Source: JBPOFY01 sp049889815 (lineage in GTDB: Bacteria; Verrucomicrobiota; Verrucomicrobiia; Opitutales; Coraliomargaritaceae). Taken from it: a stretch of DNA of 24,883 bases. The notes under the pieces were generated by a model that saw only the letters and a list, made by a program, of their open reading frames with translations, had not been told where the DNA came from and ran no database searches. The DNA lies in contig JBMHCR010000018.1 in NCBI GenBank assembly GCA_049889815.1, positions 1-24,883 on the forward strand, in the 5' to 3' direction. Numbering within the stretch: position 1 is the stretch's first letter; every line of letters starts with the position of its first letter. Of this stretch, positions 1 to 8,121 are shown one piece after another. The translations under genes and the position numbers were made by a program.

Positions 1-1
1 T

Positions 2-1285
2 CTCAAGACCGCAGTGGATGAACTCGACGCGATCGAGTTCCGCAAGCTGGGTCCAGACGTGAAGGGTGACATCTTTGAGTATCTGCTCCAGTTCATGGCC
101 ACCACCGAAGCGGCTAACTTTGGGCAGTTCAGAACCCCAAAGCAGATCCGCAACTTCATGGTGCGCATGGTCGATCCGGATTATACCGATTCCATTTACG
201 ACCCGTCCTGTGGCACCGCAGGTTTCTTGATTGATGCGGTGGATCATATTCTGGCGCGTTATTCGGAAGCACCTTCCGAGTATCCGATCTATGGCGAAAG
301 TTGGCTGGCCAGCAATGGTTACCAAAACCTTGCCGAGGCGAAGGAGAAGGTCGCAAACCTTCAAACTTACCGCAAAGGACCCGGCGATTTGGTGCCGGAA
401 TGGGAGGTGCTGCAAAATTCAATTTTTGGCCACGATGTGTCACCGCGATTGGTGCGTATTGCCATGATGAACCTTGTTCTACATGGACTGCGCGGAGCCA
501 AGGTTCGGAAGGCCAACTCGCTTTCTGAAACCGCAGGCCTTTCGGAAGACGAGCGTGATCGTCGTTATAAGGTGATCCTTTCCAATCCACCCTTTGCAGG
601 GCAACTGCCACGTGATTCGATTCGCTCGGATTTGCCGACCAATTCTAAAAAGACCGAGCTACTGTTTTTCTCTTTGGTCATGGAGTCACTTGCACCTGGT
701 GGCCGCTGTGCAGTAGTGCTTCCCGAGGGTGTGCTCTTCGGTTCAACGAGTGCCCATAAGGAGCTACGCAAAAAGCTTTTTGATGAGTTTGAAGTGCAGG
801 CCGTGGTCTCGCTTAATAGCGGTGTCTTTAAGCCCTATGCGGGAGTGAAAACATCTGTGCTGGTTTTCAGTAAACCGACCGAGGGACAAAAACCTAAGCT
901 CGACAAGGTCTGGTTCTACGATGTGCGCAACGATGGCTTCGATCCGGAGAAAGTCTCTGGAGGAGGGCGCGTGGAAACACCGTCCGAGAATCAAATCCCT
1001 GAACTTCTGGAACAGTGGGCGAAGTGGAAGCAGTCCAGCTTCTCCGAGGTGCCTGGTGTTCCGAGTGATGTGATTCTAGAGGCTGATGCGCCTGAACCGC
1101 AAAGCTGGTGGGTGTCGAAGGATTTCGCAGCGAACAATGACTATAACCTCTCTGCTGCTCAATACAAGCCGCAGAGAGCATCGGCGATTACTGAAGAATG
1201 TCCGAAAGAGCTAATTGAGGGTCTTGCGAAACTTGAGAGCTCAATCATTTCAAATCTGGAGGCATTGAAGAAGGGGATCAACTAA
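2..1285 (+). CDS. hsdM: Type I restriction-modification DNA methyltransferase subunit HsdM (5' truncated by window edge)
   Basis: This is the N6-adenine methyltransferase subunit of a type I restriction-modification enzyme; with HsdS it methylates the bipartite target. The reading frame is open to the window edge and the first visible residues (LDAIEF..GDIFEYLL) are internal to the family, so the N-terminal helical domain is cut off and the GTG at 14 is not the real start. Visible motifs are the family block GQFRTP, SAM-binding motif I DPSCGTAGF (near nt 200–225), catalytic motif IV NPPF (nt 583–594), and the C-terminal YNLSAAQYK typical of HsdM. The stop overlaps the hsdS start by one base (TAATG), implying translational coupling. 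No HsdR gene is visible; it may lie upstream. Confidence 0.95.
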   Translation, partial: LKTAVDELDAIEFRKLGPDVKGDIFEYLLQFMATTEAANFGQFRTPKQIRNFMVRMVDPDYTDSIYDPSCGTAGFLIDAVDHILARYSEAPSEYPIYGESWLASNGYQNLAEAKEKVANLQTYRKGPGDLVPEWEVLQNSIFGHDVSPRLVRIAMMNLVLHGLRGAKVRKANSLSETAGLSEDERDRRYKVILSNPPFAGQLPRDSIRSDLPTNSKKTELLFFSLVMESLAPGGRCAVVLPEGVLFGSTSAHKELRKKLFDEFEVQAVVSLNSGVFKPYAGVKTSVLVFSKPTEGQKPKLDKVWFYDVRNDGFDPEKVSGGGRVETPSENQIPELLEQWAKWKQSSFSEVPGVPSDVILEADAPEPQSWWVSKDFAANNDYNLSAAQYKPQRASAITEECPKELIEGLAKLESSIISNLEALKKGIN

Positions 1286-2505
1286 TGGCTTGGGAACGTA
1301 TATCGCTAGGGGAGATTGCACCAGCTGGAGCTTCTAGAATGTCGGCTACAGGCGATAGCTTGTGGCACCTTACTTTGGATCAATTGGAAAGCCATACTGG
1401 GGAAATTATTGAGAAAAAGTATATTGAAGCAGATTCCATTCCCCCATCTACAAACCGTTTTGATGATGGGAACGTTCTTTACTCTAAGCTGAGGCCATAC
1501 CTTAATAAAGTTCATGCCCCAGAGGAGGCGGGAGTTGCAACTAGCGAATTGGTGCCGCTACGTCCTGACCCGAATCGTTTGAATCGCTCATTTCTTGCAT
1601 ATTTTCTGCGCTCCCAAGAATTTCTAGGTTTTGCGACTGCATGTGTCGCAGGTGCTAAGATGCCTCGTATGGTCATGCGCCGCATGTGGGAATATCAGAT
1701 CCCCGTCCCACACCCCAAAGAACAAGCCCGCATCGTGGAGCTATTGGATCAGGCGGATGAACTGCGTAAACTTCGCACGCAAGCCGACAATAAAGCCGCC
1801 CGTATCCTCCCGGCACTCTTTCATCATTACTTTGGGGATATTTCCAATGGCCACAGTGAAATAATAGGAGATTTAACTTCCTTAGTTACAAGTGGTGTGA
1901 CCCCGCGAGGCGGATCCAAAGTTTACATAGACGAGGGGCCGTTTTTAATCCGTAGCCAAAACGTCCAAATGAACGCGATGAGCTTGAATGATGTAGCTCA
2001 CATTCCTGATGAGATGTTTAAACGCATGGAACGTGTTCAGGTCCTTCCTGGTGATACACTTCTGAATATTACAGGTGCATCTCTCGGACGCGTAACTCCC
2101 GTCATTAGAATGGATCAACCTGCTGTTGTGAATCAGCACGTTTGTATTATAAGACCTATCCCTGAGAAATTATCCTACGTCTATCTAAGTTTTCTGCTAT
2201 CCACAGACTTTTATCAGAGAGCTATCCTACAGCAGCAATCTGGAGCAGCGCAGGCAGGATTTAACCACTCTAAAGTAAGAGCGCTCAAGATTCCAGTTCC
2301 AGAGATGAGTAAACAGCATGCGTTTGCGCATGACTTCATTCAACATCAGGAGACCATAGGCATGGCCGCTAATTCCAAGCAAAAGCTCGAAGACCTATTT
2401 CAGTTGCTTCTGCACCGAGCCTTTACTGGGGAACTCACGGCGAAGTGGCGCGAAGACCACATGAGCGAGATCGTCGATGAAATGACGATCCAAACCAAAG
2501 CATAA
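1285..2505 (+). CDS. hsdS: Type I restriction-modification specificity subunit HsdS
   Basis: This is the DNA target-recognition subunit (406 aa) that binds HsdM and sets the sequence specificity of the complex. It has the usual two-half layout. TRD1 spans about residues 1–145 and is followed by a conserved helical spacer (MRRMWEYQIPVPHPKEQARI, then a helix rich in charged residues to about 185). TRD2 (about 190–345) carries the typical VTSGVTPRGG and GDTLLNITGASLGR segments and is followed by the second spacer ending LLHRAFTGELTAKWRE. Its length is normal for the family and both TRDs look intact. The start overlaps the hsdM stop by one base. The next gene follows after a single base, so hsdS is in the middle of a longer operon. 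Confidence 0.93.
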   Translation: MAWERISLGEIAPAGASRMSATGDSLWHLTLDQLESHTGEIIEKKYIEADSIPPSTNRFDDGNVLYSKLRPYLNKVHAPEEAGVATSELVPLRPDPNRLNRSFLAYFLRSQEFLGFATACVAGAKMPRMVMRRMWEYQIPVPHPKEQARIVELLDQADELRKLRTQADNKAARILPALFHHYFGDISNGHSEIIGDLTSLVTSGVTPRGGSKVYIDEGPFLIRSQNVQMNAMSLNDVAHIPDEMFKRMERVQVLPGDTLLNITGASLGRVTPVIRMDQPAVVNQHVCIIRPIPEKLSYVYLSFLLSTDFYQRAILQQQSGAAQAGFNHSKVRALKIPVPEMSKQHAFAHDFIQHQETIGMAANSKQKLEDLFQLLLHRAFTGELTAKWREDHMSEIVDEMTIQTKA

Positions 2506-2506
2506 G

Positions 2507-4654
2507 ATGCGTTTTTTTGAACTAGCCCAGAAACTAAAGCTCAGCCATGAGGAACTCTGTCAGTGGTTGCGTGATGAGGCGGTTGTCGATCCGGAAACCC
2601 CGGATGCGGACATCGACCCCTTCATGACCTTGAGTAACGAGGATGTGTTTAACATCGTCGCCGACTTTACGGAGTCCAAAGAGCCCAAGGACAATCAAAG
2701 CCGAGTGAGTGGAGTGGGCATCAGTCATTTCAAAGCCTTCGGGCAGGCCGAGCAGCAAATCCCGCTCAAGCCACTGACTTTTATCTTCGGCCCAAACAGC
2801 GCCGGTAAGTCCAGCTTCTTACACAGTCTGCTTTGGGCGGAAGATGCCTTCAATACAGGCAAGCTGGATGTGATCCGGCCACGCCTCTCAGGCGATATGG
2901 TGGATCTCGGAGGCCTGCGCAATGTCATCCACCGTAAAGGTGCTGACGGCAGCACCTTTAGCCTACGATATACTTTTGCTCCTGAGCAACAAAGCCAGCC
3001 GCTCATCGCCGCCATCGGTGAAAACAAAACCATCCATTTGGAACTCACGGTCGATGCCGGTGCGATTTCTGAAGAGGAGTTTATGAAGCGACTGGTGGAC
3101 TCTATTAACGATGACGACTCTCCGGTAAATGAAGACCTGAATGGCGGAGCGAGTGTCACGCGCTATGCACTCTATTTAGGTAACGAGGAAGCTCCGTTCC
3201 TTCGACTTTCTAGGCGAAAGGGAGGGCACTTTGTGGTGAACAACTTTGATGTCACCCAGGCTGAATTTGAAAGCCATTGGAAGACCGTGCAGCAGGGCTT
3301 CACCTTTGCATCCGCGGTCAGTGATTTTGAATCGAGTGCGATGCAATTGTTCTTGGATTGGACAATTCAGGACATCGCAGTAAGCGGAGGTAAGACACTG
3401 CCGAATAGCGCGAAGTTTAACGGCCCACCTCTGAATGTGGAGGATGCAATTGCCGAACTCTTTGGAGCGGATATGAGTAGTGATTATGATGAGCGTTCCT
3501 CTCCAGAGGACCTTGCGGATGGGGATGTTGCTGAAGCTTACGCGGAGCACCATGAGGACGATGAATACGAGCCGGACCCGAATGATTTTCAAGAGTCCTA
3601 TCGTGAGCCCGATGAACCGGACTACCATATCCCTAGTCCGGACGAATTAGAGCGTAGCTCCTTTGACCGCAAGAAACTGGAAGACATTGCCACAGGTGTG
3701 CAGCTTTATGCGGAGACAACTGTAGAGACCTTAGTCGCTGAGTGCTCGTCCATGCTGCTCTCGTATTTGAAGTCATTGGTATATCTTGGATCTCAACGTG
3801 CGTATCCAGATCGTGGATTTACCTTCACGACCAAGCGCGACCAGAATTGGCGGGCAAACGGCGGTGAGGCATGGGACCGTCTTGCGAAAGACGGAAAGTT
3901 GCGTGAGAAGGTGAACTCTTGGTTGCAGGACGGAAAGCACCTAAAAGCCCCCTACAAATTGGCGATGCGTCGTTTTGTGGATGTTGCGAATGCTTACAAC
4001 CAAGCATTCGATGCATTGGAGGCTGATTACAATCAGGCAGCTGCTGGCGAGGCGGATCTGTCCACTTATCACTACGAAACTGAGCCTGAAAATTCACATC
4101 TGGAATTGCTCAGTTGGGATACCGATGTCTCAGCGCGCAATATCCTTTCGAGTATTGAGAGCGGTCGTGATGTGGAAAAATTCTCTGACCTGTATCTTGT
4201 CGATACGCGCAGCGATACGATCGTCAGCCACCGAGACGTGGGCGTGGGAATCAGTCAGATTATACCGATCCTTGCCACAGCCATGAGCTTGGAAGGGAAG
4301 ACAGTCGCTATCGAGGAACCAGAGTCTCACCTCCATCCGAAGGCGCAGACTGAGTTGGCTGATGTCTTTATCGAGACTGCATTAACAGGAGAGAACCCTA
4401 ATAGATATATCATTGAAACGCACAGTGAGCATTTGATTCTCCGTTTACTTCGTCGCATTCGAGAGTGCCATGAGGGTGATGATGACTATCCAGATAATTT
4501 ACCTCAGATTCATCCCGAGGATGTTTCTATAGTCTATTTGGATCCAACAAAAGACGGATCTATTGCATATCCGCTAAGGATTTCTGAGGATGGTGATTTC
4601 CTCGATCAATGGCCCGCGGGGTTCTTCGAAGAGCGTCGGGAGGAATTGTTTTAA
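2507..4654 (+). CDS. OLD-like / DUF3696-type AAA ATPase with IF2_N-like N-terminal domain
   Basis: This is a 715-aa SMC/ABC-type ATPase, probably an energy-using subunit of a defence module. Walker A is GPNSAGKSS (residues 95–103). An ABC signature-like segment VGVGISQIIPILA is at 578–590, Walker B AIEEPESHLHP at 601–611, and a switch-histidine block IIETHSEHLILRLLRRI at 635–651. The C-terminus (QWPAGFFEER) resembles DUF3696 ATPases found beside type I RM genes. Residues 1–53 (MRFFELAQKLKLSHEELCQW..) resemble the small helical IF2_N domain of translation factor IF2, an unusual fusion. A strongly acidic, low-complexity insert covers about residues 321–385. No TOPRIM nuclease domain is visible, so any nuclease must be a partner. 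It starts one base after hsdS and its stop overlaps the next start (TAATG). The family call is firm; the role is inferred. Confidence 0.85.
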   Translation: MRFFELAQKLKLSHEELCQWLRDEAVVDPETPDADIDPFMTLSNEDVFNIVADFTESKEPKDNQSRVSGVGISHFKAFGQAEQQIPLKPLTFIFGPNSAGKSSFLHSLLWAEDAFNTGKLDVIRPRLSGDMVDLGGLRNVIHRKGADGSTFSLRYTFAPEQQSQPLIAAIGENKTIHLELTVDAGAISEEEFMKRLVDSINDDDSPVNEDLNGGASVTRYALYLGNEEAPFLRLSRRKGGHFVVNNFDVTQAEFESHWKTVQQGFTFASAVSDFESSAMQLFLDWTIQDIAVSGGKTLPNSAKFNGPPLNVEDAIAELFGADMSSDYDERSSPEDLADGDVAEAYAEHHEDDEYEPDPNDFQESYREPDEPDYHIPSPDELERSSFDRKKLEDIATGVQLYAETTVETLVAECSSMLLSYLKSLVYLGSQRAYPDRGFTFTTKRDQNWRANGGEAWDRLAKDGKLREKVNSWLQDGKHLKAPYKLAMRRFVDVANAYNQAFDALEADYNQAAAGEADLSTYHYETEPENSHLELLSWDTDVSARNILSSIESGRDVEKFSDLYLVDTRSDTIVSHRDVGVGISQIIPILATAMSLEGKTVAIEEPESHLHPKAQTELADVFIETALTGENPNRYIIETHSEHLILRLLRRIRECHEGDDDYPDNLPQIHPEDVSIVYLDPTKDGSIAYPLRISEDGDFLDQWPAGFFEERREELF

Positions 4655-5595
4655 TGCATCAGGAGTATGCGATTAACCCTGATGGAATTTGCGAGAGTTG
4701 GGATCGCTTTCTCCGCTTTTGGGGGAACTGCGGCTTTTCAAAGGGAAGATTGATTTCGAAATTTCCGAGCAAATGGAAACGTGAAGTATTCAGGAGTGAT
4801 TCATTTCGCAAGCTTACGCCCATCAAACAGCAACGAGTCGAGGTGCTGTTGGCTAAGGATAGTGATCGGCTGGTCGCATCACATAGAGCGTATGATCAGG
4901 ACGCAAAGAGTTGGCTCGAAGCCGCCATCATCTCAGATAAGGCGAAGCCTTTTTATGCAATAATTGATGAGGAAAACCCAGATGGATACCCTAAGGTGCT
5001 CTCGTTTGACGATGCAGATGAAGAGTCCTTGTGGGCAGTAGATACTTGTAAGCAAATTAACCGAACAGAAGATGCAATGGGAGAATCTGTGCGCCACCTT
5101 TTGTCCAATTGCCGTGAGGTCCGATTTATCGACCCATATTTTTCCTTTAAGCCTGAACTCACTGCACCGTTTAAAAGGTTTCTTGAGCATTTAGTTCCGT
5201 TTGCATCTCGCTTGGATTGCCTAGAGGTTCATTTTAAACACAGCAATTATGTTAGAGACCTTCAATGGGAGGACTTTGTTACAAGGTTTAAGCGGGAAGT
5301 TGTTAGTAAGCAGCGTTTCTATTTACCTGAGGGCGGAGAGGAATTGATTGATAAGTTGGTGTTTCATGCGTGGGATGATTCTGATGCTGAAACACTTCAT
5401 GCGCGTTGTATCGTAACTGATCTAGGTGGACTCAATTTTGAGCGTGGGTTAGATATATCGAGCCAACATGCTGCGACTAATCTTGTTTCAATGATGAGCG
5501 AACGTGATGTGACTGATTATAAAGTAAGATATACCCAAGGGACTTCTCCGTTTATTCATAAGGGGATGTTCCGTGCATCAGAGATTGTGAAATGA
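4654..5595 (+). CDS. Uncharacterised protein with phospholipase D-like C-terminal half
   Basis: This is a 313-aa protein of no firmly recognised family. The ATG at 4654 is chosen because it overlaps the upstream stop (TAATG), and an upstream in-frame ATG at 4609 would lie inside the ATPase gene. The C-terminal half resembles PLD-superfamily folds. It has a strand-loop ENDING in FIDPYF (158–163) and a later block LHARCIVTD followed by GGLNF and GLD (248–267), which reads like a single HxK-type motif with Arg in place of Lys. The N-terminal half has no motif I recognise. PLD-like proteins of this kind act as nucleases, ATPase partners or degenerate binding modules. Its tight coupling to the ATPase (1-bp overlap) and helicase (4-bp overlap) suggests they work together. 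The PLD link is from motif reading only. Confidence 0.6.
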   Translation: MHQEYAINPDGICESWDRFLRFWGNCGFSKGRLISKFPSKWKREVFRSDSFRKLTPIKQQRVEVLLAKDSDRLVASHRAYDQDAKSWLEAAIISDKAKPFYAIIDEENPDGYPKVLSFDDADEESLWAVDTCKQINRTEDAMGESVRHLLSNCREVRFIDPYFSFKPELTAPFKRFLEHLVPFASRLDCLEVHFKHSNYVRDLQWEDFVTRFKREVVSKQRFYLPEGGEELIDKLVFHAWDDSDAETLHARCIVTDLGGLNFERGLDISSQHAATNLVSMMSERDVTDYKVRYTQGTSPFIHKGMFRASEIVK

Positions 5596-7298
5596 GTATC
5601 TGGGATAAAGTATCTGCAATCGCAAAAGAGCTACTCGGAGAAGCTCCAAAGCCACGCGTTAATTTGTCCCAAGTCAGCCAAGAGGTAAACCGCCCCAAAA
5701 AGAGTAGCCAGCAACTTGGTCGAAAGCCCCAAAAAACAAAGTCTGACGATGTTTCGGACATCGAGGTCATTCCAGAGTATCAGTTTATACTGGAAGCGGT
5801 GAAGCAAGGCTGTCCTGCTTTATTCGTCACAGGTAAGGCAGGCACTGGTAAATCGACTCTGATTCGATTCTTAACGGCTAAGATTAAGAAATGTGCAGTC
5901 GTTGCGCCGACCGCGATTGCAGCGATCAACGTGGGAGGATCAACGATCCACTCTTTCTTTGGTATCCCACCGCGCACATTGAATCCGGATGAAGCATTTA
6001 ATCCGAGCCGTCATATGCGTCCTGTTCTGGAAAATTTGGAAGTGCTGATTGTCGATGAAGTTTCAATGGTCAGTCCCGACTTGATTGACTGCATGAATAA
6101 TTGCCTCCAGCAGGTGAAGGGAAATCAGAATCCCTTTGGTGGTGTGCCCATTATTTTCGTTGGCGACATCCTTCAACTGCCCCCGGTTGTCGGTCAAAAA
6201 GCCGAGAGTGTTTACTATACTCACCGTTACGATAGCCCGTATTTCTATTCGGCATCAGTTTTCAAGGGAATCGACATCCTACCGCTGGAGCTTAAGAAAG
6301 TGTTTCGTCAGCAGGATGAGGACTTTATTCGAGCGCTTGATCAAGTCCGGTGCAATCGCGACCAGCATGAAGCACTGGCTCTGTTGAATGACAATTGCCT
6401 CGGTTCCGACGGCAGTGAAGAAGCTATCTGTCTGGTGCCAACGAATGCTGGAGCTAAATCCATCAATGAGCATCGGCTCAAGCAGCTGGATGGGGTTCAA
6501 CGGTCTTTTGATGCAACTTACGAGGGTAACCTTGAGGCGGGTAAAGTTCGTTTTCCAGCGCCCGACCGATTGAACCTTAAGGTCGGTGCAAAGGTGATAT
6601 TTGTTAAGAACAATAAGCCTTCGTGGCTGAATGGAACACTTGGTGAGGTGGTCGCAATCGAACAGGATTCGCTGCGTATCAAGATTCAAGAAACGGGTAA
6701 TATTGTTCCTGTAACGCGGGTGTCATGGGAGAAGGTTAAATACAGTTACAATTACGAGACACAGCGGATAGAGTCACAAAAAATAGGCAGCTTTACGCAG
6801 TTCCCGATCAATTTGGGATGGGCTATCACGATCCACAAGTCACAAGGCATGACTATGGACTCGGTGAAGATCGACCTCGGTCGTGGAGCCTTCTGCACAG
6901 GGCAAAGCTATGTTGCATTATCCAGGTGCCGAACCCTCAAAGGAATCCATCTGGCGAAACCGTTGAAGCTTGAGGACATCAAAGCAGACCAATCAGTGAT
7001 CGAATTTTATTCTAAGTTAGGCTTCTTGACCGAGACGAAGAATACTGCATCGCCGCCTGTGACTCCTAAGAAGCCAGATCCGCTGCTGGTCGTTCCAGAA
7101 GTGGGAAAAGCAATGTTTTCAAATGCCGGAGCGCCATGGACTGAGCTTGAGGATTCCCAGCTTGCGGAAGAATTTGGGGATGGGGTCAAGGTGAAGGATA
7201 TCGCCATCGCCCACGGTAGATCAGAGGGGGCGATTCGGTCACGATTAGTTAAAAATGGTTTAGCCCAACCAGCACCTTCTAAGAACCAATTCGTGTAA
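5592..7298 (+). CDS. PIF1/RecD2-like superfamily 1 DNA helicase with C-terminal HTH/SANT-like domain
   Basis: This is a 568-aa ATP-dependent DNA helicase of the SF1B PIF1-like group, expected to move 5'-3' on DNA. Helicase motifs in order are Walker A GKAGTGKST (81–89), APTAIAAINVGGSTIHSFF (105–123; PIF1-type motif Ia), VLIVDEVSM (151–159; Walker B), FVGDILQLPPV (189–199; motif III), VFRQ (237–240; motif IV), AITIHKSQGMT (411–421; motif V) and YVALSRCR (440–447; motif VI). The first about 55 residues are Lys/Gln-rich linker. Residues about 513–556 (PWTELEDSQLAEEF..GRSEGAIRSRL) look like a Myb/SANT-type DNA-binding helix bundle. It overlaps the upstream gene by 4 bp (ATGA). Its placement with RM and ATPase genes points to a defence role rather than housekeeping repair, which is inference. 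Confidence 0.88.
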   Translation: MSIWDKVSAIAKELLGEAPKPRVNLSQVSQEVNRPKKSSQQLGRKPQKTKSDDVSDIEVIPEYQFILEAVKQGCPALFVTGKAGTGKSTLIRFLTAKIKKCAVVAPTAIAAINVGGSTIHSFFGIPPRTLNPDEAFNPSRHMRPVLENLEVLIVDEVSMVSPDLIDCMNNCLQQVKGNQNPFGGVPIIFVGDILQLPPVVGQKAESVYYTHRYDSPYFYSASVFKGIDILPLELKKVFRQQDEDFIRALDQVRCNRDQHEALALLNDNCLGSDGSEEAICLVPTNAGAKSINEHRLKQLDGVQRSFDATYEGNLEAGKVRFPAPDRLNLKVGAKVIFVKNNKPSWLNGTLGEVVAIEQDSLRIKIQETGNIVPVTRVSWEKVKYSYNYETQRIESQKIGSFTQFPINLGWAITIHKSQGMTMDSVKIDLGRGAFCTGQSYVALSRCRTLKGIHLAKPLKLEDIKADQSVIEFYSKLGFLTETKNTASPPVTPKKPDPLLVVPEVGKAMFSNAGAPWTELEDSQLAEEFGDGVKVKDIAIAHGRSEGAIRSRLVKNGLAQPAPSKNQFV

Positions 7299-7303
7299 GA
7301 AGT

Positions 7304-7816
7304 ATGAAGCTCTATCTGATATCTCAAAAAGATGGTTGGGCATGGTATGTCTTTACTGCAGGTCCTGGGGATTTGATAGCTCGATCCAAGGCATCAAAAA
7401 CAACGACGGATGCCGCTCGTAATGCAGCCTACAGGAAAAGTCCTGATTTTAAGAAGATCCCCGAGGTTGTCTTCCACTCAACCGACAAGCTGCCCAGGTG
7501 GTTTAGAAATTGGGAGAAACAATCAAGCTTAGAAGAATCGGGTGTGCTGTATGCGCTGACTCATCCGAGCTTTGATGGATTGATTAAGCTTGGGTTCACC
7601 GATAAACCGCTGGAAGACACGATCAGGCGTCAAAGCAACTTACTGCCAATCCCTCAGCCATTTAAGCTAGTTGACAAGTGGCAGGTTGATGATGGCCCAA
7701 GGGTGCTTCGCGAATTGCGAAAGAAATTAAAAGATCAACACGGGACGGAGAAGCGCAGTTTCTTTCGTATCACCCGACCTAAGCTGAAGAGAGCAGTCGA
7801 GGAACTCATCAAGTGA
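7304..7816 (+). CDS. GIY-YIG (T5orf172-like) nuclease-family protein
   Basis: This is a 170-aa protein starting 5 bases after the helicase stop, the last gene of the hsd-linked operon. The C-terminal part (about 78–165) reads like the T5orf172/MUG113 branch of the GIY-YIG superfamily. It has VLYALTHPSFDG (GIY-like strand), IKLGFT (YIG-like strand), a helix with R, and later ELRKKL plus RSFFRI, where the family keeps its Glu and the final strand. The first tyrosine motif is LYA and the second is KLG, so catalysis may be altered. The N-terminal about 55 residues (KDGWAWYVFTAGPGD..IARSKASKTTTDA) resemble the small DUF1508/YegP fold. A nuclease partner for the upstream ATPase and helicase is a reasonable guess, but activity cannot be judged from sequence alone. 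Confidence 0.65.
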   Translation: MKLYLISQKDGWAWYVFTAGPGDLIARSKASKTTTDAARNAAYRKSPDFKKIPEVVFHSTDKLPRWFRNWEKQSSLEESGVLYALTHPSFDGLIKLGFTDKPLEDTIRRQSNLLPIPQPFKLVDKWQVDDGPRVLRELRKKLKDQHGTEKRSFFRITRPKLKRAVEELIK

Positions 7817-7825
7817 GCTAAACAA

Positions 7826-7843
7826 ACAAAGTTTAAACTTTGT
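7826..7843. repeat. 18-bp perfect palindrome
   Basis: The sequence ACAAAGTTTAAACTTTGT is a perfect inverted repeat with no spacer. It starts 10 bases after the GIY-YIG gene and covers the stop codon of the decayed integrase fragment on the - strand. It marks the junction between the defence operon and the integrase remnant. It has no following T-run, so a rho-independent terminator is unlikely. It could be a protein-binding or recombination site. Confidence 0.5.
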
Positions 7844-8080
7844 CATGCTTATCGTGTTTGATGGCTGCAGTCGTAGCGATGTTGCCGTGGCCGAGGGCTC
7901 TGCTGGCGACGTAAATGAATGCGGGAGTCTTATTTTTTACGGAGCACATGGATTGCGTTGCGACTGGTGACGCTTTGCTCGCGTAGCCACGTCATTAGCT
8001 TCCTGAGTTGGGTGTAGCAGCGGTAGTGGTAGTCGTTGGCATTGAGACGCGGCTGTCTCGGAGATCTGAAATTGAAGTTG
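7833..8080 (-). pseudogene. Decayed 3' fragment of a tyrosine integrase
   Basis: Reading the - strand gives a peptide matching the C-terminus of the intact integrase at 9280–10608. The shared parts include NANxYHYRCYTQxRKLxTWLRE and SRNAIHVLRK. A short deletion then shifts the frame, and the remainder (TPAFIYVASRALGHGNIATT) continues in another frame to DKHDKV and a stop. The HxxR and LGHGN boxes survive. The segment holding the catalytic Tyr (ASYLDKKDK in the intact copy) reads AIKHDKHDK here, so the nucleophile is lost. Nothing of the N-terminal or core-binding domains remains. It is most likely a relic of an earlier integration, or a partial duplication of the neighbouring integrase. DNA similarity to about 9286–9555 is visible by eye throughout. 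Confidence 0.88.
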
Positions 8081-8100
8081 CAAAACGCCTCATACCTTTT

Positions 8101-8115
8101 AGGTTGAATCAACCT
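8101..8115. promoter_or_regulatory. Inverted-repeat operator candidate before the TA-like pair
   Basis: The sequence AGGTTGAATCAACCT is a perfect 7-bp inverted repeat around one central base. It ends 6 bases before the ATG at 8122, whose product has a ribbon-helix-helix-like segment. Antitoxins of this kind usually repress their own operon from such palindromes. Autoregulation is therefore likely but inferred. I could not define a convincing -35/-10 pair around it. Confidence 0.45.
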
Positions 8116-8121
8116 TTTATC

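Noticed and set aside
4609..4653. Upstream ATG for the PLD-like gene
   Set aside because: It would overlap the ATPase by 46 bases, while the ATG at 4654 forms a standard TAATG coupling.
8008..8121. N-terminal extension of the 125-aa gene to an upstream start
   Set aside because: These bases are the antisense of the integrase remnant and the translation is low-complexity. The palindrome before 8122 fits a start there.
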